Shown here: piece by piece, positions 6,753 through 15,289 of the stretch
Position numbering within the stretch: position 1 is the first letter of the stretch
Layout of the letters: the number at the start of each line of letters is the position of its first letter
Source of the DNA: Thermococcus sp. JdFR-02
GTDB taxonomy: Archaea; Methanobacteriota_B; Thermococci; Thermococcales; Thermococcaceae
Assembly: GCA_002009975.1 (NCBI GenBank)
Contig: MTLP01000038.1
Span: forward strand, 1 to 36,693
Direction of reading: 5' to 3'
DNA: 36,693 bases
Position numbers and translations under genes: made by a program
The notes under the pieces: generated by a model
Database searches by the model: none
The model's input: only the letters and a program-made list of their open reading frames with translations
Told to the model about the DNA's origin: nothing

Positions 6753-8759
6753 ATGAACCCTCTTTTTCAATTCTTTAGTTTTTTCAAGCCAAAGAGAAGA
6801 AGAGCACTTGCACCACTAGCAGTATTAGCAATAATAGCAATTGTCTCAATTGCCTCTGCAGCAGTTACGTACTATGTTACTAAAGAGGACTCTAAAACGT
6901 CTATGACAAGTTACAGTGCATCACGTTATGCAAATCAAACAACTATCACAACTGATGAGGATTTGCTTGAAAGTAAGCAAATTGTCCAAGAGGCAAATCA
7001 ACAGGCTTATCAAAAGATTGCAGAGTTGAATGCAAAGTTGAGAAGCGATCTAACTACTTATGACATTACAGAAACCGGAGCAACTGGAGATTTATGGGCA
7101 AGAGTCTTTGGTCCTGAGAAGATTTATGGATTTTCAGCATTTCCAGTGCAGATTAAAGTTTTCACAAAAGAAAGCCCAATTCCATTTTCAGTCGTTCATA
7201 TAAGATCCGTTAAGGTTTATCTGAAAGATGAAGATGGCAACATTCTTTGGACAAGAACATGGGACTATGGAACCGGATCAGAAGGCTTGAATGGGGAATC
7301 AATAGTTTATTCAACAATCTTGAAAGTTCCAGATCCATTTATTTACCAAGTTGAAAGTGCCATCAACACAGGAGCAATCTCAAAGAACTTAATCGAGAGT
7401 ATTTTCAATGCAAGCACAAAGGCTTGGGAAATACATGTTGATGTTGATGCTTATAGAGAAATGTATCAGAGCACTCCAGTCTCAAGCGTCAATGATTGTC
7501 AGGCTCAAGGAGGCAAGTGGGATTCTCAAACAAATACTTGTTATGTCTTTGTCAAAAATGTTGAGATCAATTATCATGTTGAAACCACCAGTGCATGGAG
7601 ACATGTAACGAGGGCAAAGGATGTTGCCCTCCTAGATGAGGGCATGTATGCAAGTTTACCAATTAAATTCCTTCAGACAAATGAAGCTAGTAAATGGGCT
7701 CTTTATCAAGAGAAATTTGCTGGAGCCCTCTCGAACTTCATAATCCTTACTTATGCGACTCCAGTACATATAATGGGCTCAACAGCTGATTATAAATTCT
7801 TCATTGCTCCAAATCCCGGATACTTTGATCCTTTGAACGTTACATTTAGTGATGATTTCAGATTTGCGTCAGTAAGAGTTTACAAGGATGGACATTGGGA
7901 ATTGGCTGACAGTATAAGAGGAGATTTGGGAACGTTATCTGATGACTCAAGTGTTGAAAAGGTCCTTAATGTTAGATATACAACTGGAGATGATGTTCTA
8001 ACTTACAGGAGCTTTGGACTTGTGTTGTTCACCATAACCCGGGATGATGGGCAACAAATTAAAGTTTGGCTTGTTGCAGAGCCTGATGTTTCAGTTTTGC
8101 AAAATACAAGAGTTGTTTTAGATGATAATCAAGTTGAAATGCTTGCTCAAGTTGCAAGCGATAACCAGATTTCTGAGGATGAAAGAGAGAAGATAATTCA
8201 AACTGCGAACACTCTCATTAATGGACTTAGAGAGAAAATTGATCAGGCTGAGCAGTTAAAGACTAAAGCACAAAATATGGGCAATTCTCAAGCAAAAGAT
8301 TATGCAGAAAAGGCAATTTGGACTTATAATGAGGCAATTAAGGCTTTAGAGAAAGCTAAGGATACAGATGATTCTCAAATGTTTCTTAATTGGTTAAATG
8401 TAGCAAAGAAGTTTGAGCAAGCCGGTGATTTTTACACTAATGCAGCTGATAAAGCTCTCTATAATGAAATCGAGCAAGCCAAGTTAGATGCTAAAGCCGC
8501 AGAGGATCTTGTGAATCTTGCTAATGAGTATAAGCCAGGATTTAATTTAGGTTCCCTTCTAAGCGGAGATCTTCCGTTGGGACTTTCTGAAATGGACATT
8601 GTAGTGATAGTCATTGGCTTCATCGTTGCCTGGTTTGGAAGACAAATGTTTGGCAGCCTTGGAGCCCTTGCAGGCTTAATCGTCATCATTGGATGGTTTG
8701 CAGGAAAAGGAATTGGAATGGGTATTGATTGGCTTGTTGATAAGTTGAAATTCTGGTAA
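6753..8759 (+). CDS. Large membrane-anchored extracellular protein, core gene of the surface module
   Basis: 668 residues. Basic N-terminus (FKPKRRR) then a membrane helix (about 20-42), a long extracellular region with beta-rich parts and few Cys (a near pair around QAQGGKWDSQTNTCYV), then a helical coiled-coil-like segment (about residues 455-595: QVASDNQISEDEREKI onward, Ala/Glu/Lys-rich), and two C-terminal hydrophobic segments (about 615-660). Start ATG 6753 has GGAGGTGAG just before it. Anchored at both ends with an extended middle, it could span or shape an envelope. Virus-like elements of Thermococcales carry comparable large membrane proteins; homology was not tested. Confidence 0.65.
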   Translation: MNPLFQFFSFFKPKRRRALAPLAVLAIIAIVSIASAAVTYYVTKEDSKTSMTSYSASRYANQTTITTDEDLLESKQIVQEANQQAYQKIAELNAKLRSDLTTYDITETGATGDLWARVFGPEKIYGFSAFPVQIKVFTKESPIPFSVVHIRSVKVYLKDEDGNILWTRTWDYGTGSEGLNGESIVYSTILKVPDPFIYQVESAINTGAISKNLIESIFNASTKAWEIHVDVDAYREMYQSTPVSSVNDCQAQGGKWDSQTNTCYVFVKNVEINYHVETTSAWRHVTRAKDVALLDEGMYASLPIKFLQTNEASKWALYQEKFAGALSNFIILTYATPVHIMGSTADYKFFIAPNPGYFDPLNVTFSDDFRFASVRVYKDGHWELADSIRGDLGTLSDDSSVEKVLNVRYTTGDDVLTYRSFGLVLFTITRDDGQQIKVWLVAEPDVSVLQNTRVVLDDNQVEMLAQVASDNQISEDEREKIIQTANTLINGLREKIDQAEQLKTKAQNMGNSQAKDYAEKAIWTYNEAIKALEKAKDTDDSQMFLNWLNVAKKFEQAGDFYTNAADKALYNEIEQAKLDAKAAEDLVNLANEYKPGFNLGSLLSGDLPLGLSEMDIVVIVIGFIVAWFGRQMFGSLGALAGLIVIIGWFAGKGIGMGIDWLVDKLKFW

Positions 8760-8772
8760 AGGAGGTGAAAAA

Positions 8773-9276
8773 ATGGGTGAAAACAATATTTGGGGTTTGA
8801 AGTTTGGACAATGGCTGCTTAAAACGGGTCTTGCAAGCGTATTCCTTGGACTTTTATTTTGGTACGCATCAAACAAAAATGTGACAGTTGCAGAGACAAT
8901 AAATGCTCTTGCAAGTATCCCACTTGCATTTGTAATATTAATAGAGGTCTTTGATAAGGTTGCAGATAAAAATGACTACTACAACAAGCTTGTTGCAACA
9001 TTTGGCGCTAAGAAAAGCCGTGCAACTGCAATTTTAACAAGCATTATCTTTGCAGCCTTAGGCATGATGGCTATAATTTGGGCTCTTGTTGGATCTATAA
9101 CCGTAAATGCTGGAGTCGTTGGAGCTGCAAACTTATTCGTTGCAGGATTAATCAGCCTCTACATCTTTGCTCCAGAGACTGGAGATGATGAGCTTCTCTT
9201 GTGGACTTGGCTTGGTGCCACAATTGCGACAAAGGGAGCATACTTGACACTACTTCCAAGGATGTTCGGAATTTAA
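8773..9276 (+). CDS. Polytopic membrane protein (about five helices)
   Basis: 167 residues from ATG 8773 (GGAGGTG 6 bp upstream). Hydrophobic segments at about 18-34, 45-60, 87-108, 112-132 and 142-160, with a charged cytoplasmic-type loop between the second and third (DKVADKNDYYNKLVA). No family recognised. It stands 13 bp after the large anchored protein and 11 bp before another small membrane protein. Confidence 0.65.
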   Translation: MGENNIWGLKFGQWLLKTGLASVFLGLLFWYASNKNVTVAETINALASIPLAFVILIEVFDKVADKNDYYNKLVATFGAKKSRATAILTSIIFAALGMMAIIWALVGSITVNAGVVGAANLFVAGLISLYIFAPETGDDELLLWTWLGATIATKGAYLTLLPRMFGI

Positions 9277-9287
9277 AGGTGAGAGCA

Positions 9288-9629
9288 ATGCTCGGCAGAA
9301 TTGCAGTAGCCCTCTTGGTCTACATTCTTTGCATTTTCCATTGGCAAGATACAGTAACTTCAGTAGGCCAGCTTTTAGGCTTGGGTGGATTTTGGGCTTT
9401 ATTCATTCCATCAGCTCTTATAGGACTGTCAGTTTACAGGATTGCAGATTTGGACAATTGGGGGATTTGGGATGCTGCAGCAATGCTCACAATTGGAAGT
9501 TTTGCCATGTTAGCGATAACAAACAATCCAGAAGCAACAATATTTGAACTGATAAAAGGCGTTGTTAGCTTTTCAGTTGCAGCAATTCTTGCAGCCTTAA
9601 CACTAAAGAGAGGTGGTTCAAGTGGTTGA
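9288..9629 (+). CDS. Small integral membrane protein (about four helices)
   Basis: 113 residues from ATG 9288, chosen because AAAGGTGAG is at the right distance; an upstream in-frame start would overlap the previous gene by 76 bp without a ribosome site. Almost entirely hydrophobic, ending in TLKRGGSSG. Its stop overlaps the GTG of the next gene. Confidence 0.6.
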   Translation: MLGRIAVALLVYILCIFHWQDTVTSVGQLLGLGGFWALFIPSALIGLSVYRIADLDNWGIWDAAAMLTIGSFAMLAITNNPEATIFELIKGVVSFSVAAILAALTLKRGGSSG

Positions 9630-9870
9630 TGCAAATTCTATCATCAACGGACTTCAGAATTTAGCCCAAACTCATCCATTTCTTGTACTTGGAATAGTCT
9701 TTCTTATCCTCAGTTTTGCTAGTGGGAGCAGAGCCCTCAAGCTGTTATTTGGAGTACTGGCAGCATTTGCGTTTATGAAGGAGTTTTCGTTGTTTGAGGC
9801 TTTTGTGAATCTCCTCAAGTCAATTCCCTCCCTCTTGAAAGATATTGCAAATGCATTTGGAGGTGGTTGA
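9622..9870 (+). CDS. Small two-helix membrane protein
   Basis: 82 residues, start GTG 9622 with AGAGGTGG about 5 bp upstream and an 8-bp overlap with the previous gene. Two hydrophobic segments (about 18-32 and 36-52) followed by an amphipathic tail (LLKSIPSLLKDIANAFGGG). The Gly/Ala-rich short membrane proteins of this operon have the size range of archaeal virus coat or membrane proteins, but the sequence alone does not show it. Confidence 0.55.
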   Translation: MVDANSIINGLQNLAQTHPFLVLGIVFLILSFASGSRALKLLFGVLAAFAFMKEFSLFEAFVNLLKSIPSLLKDIANAFGGG

Positions 9871-9872
9871 AA

Positions 9873-10697
9873 ATGAGAAAGAAGGAAAGGCAATTAATAA
9901 CGTTTGGTTTAGTTATTTTGTTTGTAGGCATTGCATATTGGGCTTACAGCGGCGGAGACTTTGGCTTCATAGACCTAAGCGATTGGCTAAACAGTGAAGC
10001 CCCATACAATGGATCAACAACTAATGAAACATATGAGCTTGGAATTAACTTACAAGCAAGCGCTTTAGAAACAGGAGATGTTCAAATTACCTTTAGCCTG
10101 CTAAATGAGGAATACTTCAATATTTCAAGCGTAAAGCTCTATTATGCCTTAAACGTTGCTGATCCTGCTAACGCTACTTACACTGCACTTTCCCTAACAG
10201 CTGAAAATGGCACATATAAGAGTACAATCGATTCAAGCTTTGGAGACACTGTCTATTACTACATTGAAGTCCAATACATTGAGAATAACGAGACTAAGGT
10301 TTGGAGGTATCCAAGCACTGGCTATGAGAGCATAACTGTTAACGATACTACCGCTCCAACGGTCTCAAATGTAACTGTTTCATATGATAGCACAACCGGT
10401 AACGCCACATTTAGCATTACAGCAAGCGATAACGATGCAATTGACTATGTGATGCTATTCTACGCCATAACAGCCGACGGTAATGCTACAACCTTCCAAA
10501 ACGTTACCTTGAGCACTTCACCATACGAAGTTACCTTAACCATTGACAGCAACGTTACAGATACCACATATTACTACGTTGACTTCTACGTAGAAGCATT
10601 TGACTTGAGTGGCAACAGCGTAAGACTTCCAGTAAACGGTACATTTGAGTTCTACGCCAACGAGACCGTAAGCTTAGTATTCCCACAAAGCGGTTAA
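9873..10697 (+). CDS. Secreted protein with tandem Ig-like/beta-sandwich domains and many N-glycosylation sequons
   Basis: 274 residues from ATG 9873 (GGAGGTGG at 9859-9866). One N-terminal membrane helix (about 8-25) anchors or exports it. The exterior has two similar beta-sandwich domains, about 50-150 and 155-265, sharing the pattern VxLxYA...DPxNAT...TxxYYYxxxY, an internal duplication. There are numerous N-X-S/T sequons (for example NGST, NETY, NISS, NATY, NGTY, NDTT, NVTV, NATF), suggesting heavy glycosylation. The code is strikingly rich in Asn/Thr/Ser/Tyr codons. It may be a major outer protein of the particle or surface layer made by this operon, and the GT-C gene upstream could act on it. 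Confidence 0.65.
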   Translation: MRKKERQLITFGLVILFVGIAYWAYSGGDFGFIDLSDWLNSEAPYNGSTTNETYELGINLQASALETGDVQITFSLLNEEYFNISSVKLYYALNVADPANATYTALSLTAENGTYKSTIDSSFGDTVYYYIEVQYIENNETKVWRYPSTGYESITVNDTTAPTVSNVTVSYDSTTGNATFSITASDNDAIDYVMLFYAITADGNATTFQNVTLSTSPYEVTLTIDSNVTDTTYYYVDFYVEAFDLSGNSVRLPVNGTFEFYANETVSLVFPQSG

Positions 10698-10728
10698 GGG
10701 GCTGATTGAATGAAGCCCCACTCTAACC
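10692..10728 (+). promoter_or_regulatory. RNA hairpin enclosing the start codon of the next gene
   Basis: GGTTA (10692-10696) pairs with TAACC (10724-10728), and GGGGCT (10698-10703) with AGCCCC (10714-10719). The 10-base loop holds the ATG at 10710. The stem also covers the only G-rich ribosome-site candidate. It begins inside the stop codon region of the glycoprotein gene. It may lower translation of the next gene, act as partial terminator, or protect the 3' end of the upstream message. Confidence 0.5.
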
Positions 10729-11186
10729 CTTCTTTTTTCAAGGTTATTTCAAGGATTTTTCTCTTTGTCTTCATCATCTCACTAATCTACTACTATCATG
10801 CCACATTTGCAGAGAACGAGCTTCAAAAAAGACTCTATGAGTTGGGTTATCCCAAAGAAGGCTTCATTGTTTATAATAGTACGTTAAGGTTTGCAGATGG
10901 TCACATTGTACGTTTTGAAGGAAATTATGTTGAAACTTATCCAATCACGGCAGAGGAAGCCCTAAACAGGCTAAACAACTATCTCGCAGAGTATAACCTG
11001 AAGCTCAAGAAGTACAAAATGAAAATTGAGCCTGAAATCAAAAGCATGAGCGAGAAAGAAGAAAATGGCAAGCTGTATTGGGTTTTTGAGCTGTACATCA
11101 AGAAAGGCTCCTCGAAATTCTTTGCTGGTTTGGCTTACGTTGAGCGTAAAGAGGGCTTGATTAAGATAAAAGGGCTTTTGGATTGA
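10710..11186 (+). CDS. Membrane-anchored extracytoplasmic protein
   Basis: 158 residues. A single N-terminal helix (about 11-30, VISRIFLFVFIISLIYYY) anchors a soluble alpha/beta domain that is charged and rich in Lys/Glu. The domain has the order strand-strand-helix (ITAEEALNRLNNYLAEYN)-strands, similar to PepSY/cystatin-like folds, which I state only as shape. The start lies in the loop of a hairpin. No family recognised. Confidence 0.6.
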   Translation: MKPHSNPSFFKVISRIFLFVFIISLIYYYHATFAENELQKRLYELGYPKEGFIVYNSTLRFADGHIVRFEGNYVETYPITAEEALNRLNNYLAEYNLKLKKYKMKIEPEIKSMSEKEENGKLYWVFELYIKKGSSKFFAGLAYVERKEGLIKIKGLLD

Positions 11187-11196
11187 GGTGGGAAAA

Positions 11197-11394
11197 ATGG
11201 GTATTTTGAAGAATGCAGCCAAAATTTTCGTAGTTGTTACAATAGCTTATTTCCTACTTGCAAAATTCCTTGTAATAGGCTTCATTGGGGATATCATAGA
11301 CCTTACGGTTGCAGTGGTAATTGGAGGAGCTTCTGCAGTAGTTTACATCATTCTAGTCATTCTAGCGGGAATTGCAAGATTGTTTCGGAGGTGA
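11197..11394 (+). CDS. Small two-helix membrane protein
   Basis: 65 residues from ATG 11197 (GAGGTGGG at 11185-11192; a GTG three codons earlier has no better site). Two hydrophobic helices (about 10-30 and 34-58) and a terminal RLFRR. Eleven bases after the previous gene. Function unknown. Confidence 0.55.
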   Translation: MGILKNAAKIFVVVTIAYFLLAKFLVIGFIGDIIDLTVAVVIGGASAVVYIILVILAGIARLFRR

Positions 11395-11400
11395 TGACAA

Positions 11401-11847
11401 ATGAAAAAGATTTTGGGCTTATTATTGCTTGTCGGCTTAATAGCAGCTTCAGCTGGTTGCATAAGTTTTGGTGATGGTGGAGCTATCATTTTAAGCTTTG
11501 GAAATGAAACCTACACTTTCACTCTTCCCGAAAACCAAACCAACACAACTACGACCACAACACCAGCTCCAGAGGAGCCGCAAGAATATGTGTATGAAAA
11601 GACCGTTGAAGTTGGGCAAAAACTAACCATTTTGGAGCTTAATTTTGAAATTGCACCAGATTATGACGCCACAGAAGGCAAATTCTTCTTTGTAACCACA
11701 AATGGCGTGTATTGGGAGCCGATGAATATCACAATTGACAATGTGAGCATTCTTGGCGAGGGATATTGGGCAGGAACAACCACGTATGTTGCCAAGATTA
11801 CAATAACCTCCCCAACACCCCTCACTATCGAGGTGACTACAAAATGA
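11401..11847 (+). CDS. Secreted lipoprotein with Thr-rich linker
   Basis: 148 residues. The signal peptide ends in ASAGC, so Cys20 is the likely lipidated residue, as in archaeal lipoproteins. A linker rich in Thr/Pro/Glu (NTTTTTTPAPEEP) leads to a beta-sandwich domain (about 62-148). Such Thr-rich linkers are typical of Thermococcales surface lipoproteins. The stop overlaps the ATG of the following gene, and both genes encode a similar domain beginning VxVGxKLxxxxLxxxI, so they may be partners. Confidence 0.7.
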   Translation: MKKILGLLLLVGLIAASAGCISFGDGGAIILSFGNETYTFTLPENQTNTTTTTTPAPEEPQEYVYEKTVEVGQKLTILELNFEIAPDYDATEGKFFFVTTNGVYWEPMNITIDNVSILGEGYWAGTTTYVAKITITSPTPLTIEVTTK

Positions 11848-12659
11848 AGCGCTTTTTCCTAATATTCATTATAATATTAATAGGAACATTAGGCCTCGTA
11901 TCCGCAACATACTCCTGGACTGGAAGGCTGAGTGTTGGAGATAAACTCTACGTTAATGAATTAATAATTCAAATTGACAAAAATAAGGCCAATAACAAAA
12001 CAGCGGCAATAGTCTATCAAGGAAACCAACTATTGGGTTTAGTCTATGCTGGAGATTCTGAGACTTTTGAAGGGCTTGAGATAAGGATTGATGAGTTCAA
12101 CAATTATGTCCTAGTGAGTATTTCCAGCCAAGAACCTTTCACAATAAGCTTCAACGCAACCGAAGACTATTCTGCAGAGTTGAAAAAGCTTAAAGAAGAG
12201 AATACAAAGCTAAAGCAGGAAAATGAGCAACTGAAAAAGCAAGTTGAGAGTCTAACAAATGAGAACAAGCAGTTGAAGAGAAGAGTTTCTGATTTGGAAA
12301 AGCAGCTCAAAGAAGCCAAAGCCCAAGATGTTTCTAAGCTTCAAGCCAAGATAGCCAATTTAACCAAAGAGAATAGACTTCTTAAGGAAAAACTTGCTAA
12401 TCAAACGAATTTAGTCAATCAATACAAAGCAAAAGCCCAATTCTTAGAACAGCAAAACAACGAGTATAAAACTTTAATTGCAAAGCTCTTAGAAGAGCAA
12501 GCGCAAAAATCAGAGAAAAGCTACATTGAACAGGCTAAAAAAGAAAGACTAATCGGTTCTATCATTATTAAGGCTCTTATAGTTGGAGGCTTGCTTGTTG
12601 GAGGAATAGGATTCTTGCTTTACAGAGTTAAGAAAGGTTGGGAATATGCTGGACTGTAA
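11844..12659 (+). CDS. Exported coiled-coil protein with C-terminal membrane helix
   Basis: 271 residues from ATG 11844 (GAGGTGAC upstream, ATGA overlap with the lipoprotein stop). Signal peptide (1-21), a small beta domain (about 22-112) similar in shape to the lipoprotein's, a long heptad-repeat coiled coil (about 115-230, many KLKQENEQLKKQ-type heptads), then a membrane helix (about 245-262) and a positive tail. The coiled coil would reach about 15 nm from the membrane, a stalk or spacer. It closes the surface module; the gap after it holds a new promoter. Confidence 0.7.
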   Translation: MKRFFLIFIIILIGTLGLVSATYSWTGRLSVGDKLYVNELIIQIDKNKANNKTAAIVYQGNQLLGLVYAGDSETFEGLEIRIDEFNNYVLVSISSQEPFTISFNATEDYSAELKKLKEENTKLKQENEQLKKQVESLTNENKQLKRRVSDLEKQLKEAKAQDVSKLQAKIANLTKENRLLKEKLANQTNLVNQYKAKAQFLEQQNNEYKTLIAKLLEEQAQKSEKSYIEQAKKERLIGSIIIKALIVGGLLVGGIGFLLYRVKKGWEYAGL

Positions 12660-12667
12660 TTCCCTAA

Positions 12668-12729
12668 TCGTAAAAGGAAGAATAGGGAGGATTAAGGAAA
12701 ACAAAGGTTGCTGAGTTCATCTTTTACGA
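12668..12729. repeat. Distant 9-bp inverted repeat before the ATPase gene
   Basis: TCGTAAAAG (12668-12676) and CTTTTACGA (12721-12729) are perfect inverted copies 44 bp apart, in the 132-bp gap between the surface module and the ATPase gene. The second copy touches a TATA-like AAATATAG (about 12733-12740). They could be paired sites for a regulator with DNA looping, or the closing stem of a structured leader. Confidence 0.4.
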
Positions 12730-12791
12730 CGAAATATAGTTTTTTGTTTTGAATAAAGAAAAACGTGAAAGAAAAAGGAGGGTTGGGTTAA

Positions 12792-14195
12792 ATGGCAATA
12801 TCAACACGAGTATCAGCACAAGAAGAAATCGAAATACCTTACTTCAATCCAAGCAGTGGACCATATCTTGGAAGAGCAATGAGCACAAACAAGAAAGAAA
12901 AGCTTTACTTACCGCTTAAAATTGGAGACGCAAATCACATTTTCCTACTTGGGAAAACAGGCTATGGCAAAACATCATTTATGAAGGCAATGGCTGAAGC
13001 ATTGTGGATTTATTATCATGAAGTATTCGGAAAAGAAGTCATGATAATAATCTTCGAGAGAAAGTATGACTATTCAAAATATCAAAAGCTCAAACAGTTT
13101 TGGATTAAGAGAATACAAGAGCTTGGAAAAGCAGAGGCAAGTAGAAGACATCCCTTTCTTGCCAAATACTTTGAGATACAAGAAAAACATCCACAACTCA
13201 AACACATGCTAGGCTTTCCTGGAGACTTTGCGATGGGGCTCCCAAACTACATCCTCATAGACACTTACATTTCAAAAAGACCATATCCCGTAGACATCTT
13301 CACATGGCATGGACTAAGACCAAGAAGCTTCCCAACAAGAAGAATAGTATTTAGACCAACAAGAAGCATCTACGCAATAAAACTCGATAACGGACCAGAT
13401 GCCGAGGTTGTTGAAGGCCACATCCAATACAAGCACTTAACCTTTGATATGCTCACTCAAAAGTTTGACATTCCAAAAGGAACAGCTTACGGCAGACTAA
13501 TTCGCAAGTATTGGAAAGTTTATGGTGTCCATGACCCAAAGAATCTTTTAAGCATGATTTATTCACAAGAACAAGTAAGAGAAAGCACATGGGAATCCAT
13601 CCGCTCAATCATGGAAGAAATTGCCGCTGATCCTCTTTATGTCAAAGACAACCAAAAGGACTTTACAACCTTTTTGACAACCGACAGAATTAATATCATA
13701 GACTTTTCAGACAATTCTAATCTTGATTTGGACGAGCAAAGGCTTATCATGTATCTATTATGGCAACGATTAAAAGCTATTGCAGGAAAAAAGAGAGTAG
13801 ACATTTGGATTTTCTTTGATGAGATTCAGGATTTGATAGGCACGGCTGGTGAGGCCTCAAAGCACAACCTCGCATGGAGAGCAATGGAAGAACTTTACAG
13901 AAAGGGTAGAAGTCTAAGCATCAACGTTGTTGCAGGAACCCAATACCTCTACAGGCTTCCTATGTCTCTAATAATGGGTGCGGCTCATATAGCTGTAATT
14001 GGAGCCCTTGCGAGCCCGAAAGACTTGGACATTCTGAGAGTTGCAATTATGGATGGTGAAAAGCTGAGAATACCTGTCGAGCATGACAGCTTTGAGGAAT
14101 TCATAAAACGTAGAAAGAAGAAAGGAAGAGGCTGGTTTTCTTTTGATAGAGAATTCACCGTTAAAATGTATTTTCGCCCAAATCAAAGCTTTTGA
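12792..14195 (+). CDS. HerA/FtsK-like ATPase, probable DNA packaging or transfer motor
   Basis: 467 residues. Walker A is LGKTGYGKTS (G54 to S62, K60, T61), set after DANHIFLL, the usual opening of HerA/VirB4/FtsK-type motors. Walker B is WIFFDEIQDL (about residues 340-349), with the aromatic-acidic DEIQ pattern of HerA-group enzymes. Then comes LYRKGRSLSINVVAGTQ, matching the sensor/arginine area of the same fold. No membrane helix. ATPases of this group pump DNA in packaging, conjugation or end processing; a comparable gene is, as I recall, a core gene of pT26-2-like elements. It follows its own promoter and leads two charged partners. Confidence 0.8.
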   Translation: MAISTRVSAQEEIEIPYFNPSSGPYLGRAMSTNKKEKLYLPLKIGDANHIFLLGKTGYGKTSFMKAMAEALWIYYHEVFGKEVMIIIFERKYDYSKYQKLKQFWIKRIQELGKAEASRRHPFLAKYFEIQEKHPQLKHMLGFPGDFAMGLPNYILIDTYISKRPYPVDIFTWHGLRPRSFPTRRIVFRPTRSIYAIKLDNGPDAEVVEGHIQYKHLTFDMLTQKFDIPKGTAYGRLIRKYWKVYGVHDPKNLLSMIYSQEQVRESTWESIRSIMEEIAADPLYVKDNQKDFTTFLTTDRINIIDFSDNSNLDLDEQRLIMYLLWQRLKAIAGKKRVDIWIFFDEIQDLIGTAGEASKHNLAWRAMEELYRKGRSLSINVVAGTQYLYRLPMSLIMGAAHIAVIGALASPKDLDILRVAIMDGEKLRIPVEHDSFEEFIKRRKKKGRGWFSFDREFTVKMYFRPNQSF

Positions 14196-14205
14196 GGTGA
14201 TAAAA

Positions 14206-14967
14206 ATGAGGATATTTGATAGATTTAGGAGAAAGAAAAAGAAGAAAGAACCTGGAGTTATTATGAGTGATGAAGAAGCTGCAAGCTATTTCATAAGCCT
14301 TAAAGAGTTTGACTTAGAAGAAGAAATTGAAAAAAGAGTAGAAGAGAGAGTTAAACAAATGCGCATTTTAGCCCAAAGAATGAGCCAAATCAAGCCAACA
14401 TATCAAAAGCTCCTCATAGCAGTGACTCCTGATGAGGGCTCAATCATCTTAGGACACCCTGTAAGCTACATGATAAACTATGATGAGTACTGGATCTATT
14501 ACCAAGAAAGACCTCCGAGTTGGTTAGATTCCCTCTGGTGGAGCTTGGTAAGATTCTTCGGAAGACAACCACCACACAAAATCCTAAAAGCCCACAAGAA
14601 AATAACCAAATTTAACAACGAAGCCATAACAGTTTACTGCCAATCGATAAGCGAGTATAGAGGAACAGGAATACAAGAAGCTATTCCAGTAGTAGTTCAT
14701 CCAGCAATCAAAGCAGGATGGGAAGCTTATGAAGCAGTAAAAGCTGAGCGTGATAAATACAAAGAAAAGTACTTCACACTCTTAAGAGAAGCAAAAAGGG
14801 AAGTTGAGCTCGCATTACATATTAATCCAAGAGTCAAGGTCTATTGGAAGGAGAAAGAACAAAAAGGCAAGAACATCCAAAAAGAGCATTTTGGAGGCAC
14901 AGAACTCACATTCGACAATGAAAACCCAATTAGGAGAGAGCTTAAAGAAATCGTGGGAGAGGGTTAA
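14206..14967 (+). CDS. Unrecognised cytoplasmic protein linked to the ATPase
   Basis: 253 residues from ATG 14206 (TTGAGGTGAT ribosome site); a start at 14143 would overlap the ATPase by 53 bp. Basic N-terminus (RFRRKKKKK) then charged helices (about 25-60), a mixed domain with aromatic motifs (YDEYWIYYQERPPSWLDSLWW), and a helical tail. The amphipathic aromatic stretch could touch the membrane. Always-together placement with the motor gene suggests an ATPase partner or adaptor. Confidence 0.6.
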   Translation: MRIFDRFRRKKKKKEPGVIMSDEEAASYFISLKEFDLEEEIEKRVEERVKQMRILAQRMSQIKPTYQKLLIAVTPDEGSIILGHPVSYMINYDEYWIYYQERPPSWLDSLWWSLVRFFGRQPPHKILKAHKKITKFNNEAITVYCQSISEYRGTGIQEAIPVVVHPAIKAGWEAYEAVKAERDKYKEKYFTLLREAKREVELALHINPRVKVYWKEKEQKGKNIQKEHFGGTELTFDNENPIRRELKEIVGEG

Positions 14968-14969
14968 AG

Positions 14970-15272
14970 ATGGAACTTACAGAACAGAACAATTCCACAA
15001 ATCCAGAGGACCTATTAAAGCAAATCGCAAGCCAAGAGTTTAAAGAAGTTACAGAACCAGTTGAAGAAGAACCCAAAGAGGAGAAAAAAGAGAAAAGAAA
15101 AAGCACATGGGGCTTGAAGAAAAAGAAAGAGCTTAATGAGGAAATCTTGAAAGAAATTCAGAAGAAGTTAGCTCTTGCATGGGAGCTAATGGGGACTGAG
15201 TATGGAAGAAAGCTCATCGAAGATGTTGCAGTGGAGATAAAGAAATTGTGTATCATCAATGAGTTGCCCTGA
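14970..15272 (+). CDS. Highly charged small protein, end of the motor operon
   Basis: 100 residues, ATG 14970, 2 bp after the previous stop. The first half is disordered and acidic/basic (EPVEEEPKEEKKEKRKS), the second half is a helical domain (about 52-100). No family recognised. Probably a small accessory of the ATPase and the 253-aa protein. Confidence 0.55.
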   Translation: MELTEQNNSTNPEDLLKQIASQEFKEVTEPVEEEPKEEKKEKRKSTWGLKKKKELNEEILKEIQKKLALAWELMGTEYGRKLIEDVAVEIKKLCIINELP

Positions 15273-15273
15273 C

Positions 15274-15287
15274 CTTTTTGTTATTTT
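15274..15287 (+). terminator. T-rich terminator after the motor operon
   Basis: CTTTTTGTTATTTT directly follows the last stop codon. Archaeal termination often needs only T-runs. The next gene is on the opposite strand and converges here. Confidence 0.45.
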
Positions 15288-15289
15288 CA

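Noticed and set aside
9201-9287. Upstream start for the 113-aa membrane protein
   Set aside because: It would overlap the previous gene by 76 bp and give a charged non-membrane start without a ribosome site.
12660-12790. C/D-box guide RNA in the gap before the ATPase gene
   Set aside because: A CTGA is present but no RTGATGA box at suitable spacing.
14804-15043. 79-aa frame overlapping the end of the 253-aa gene
   Set aside because: Shadow of two good frames; no ribosome site and low protein character.
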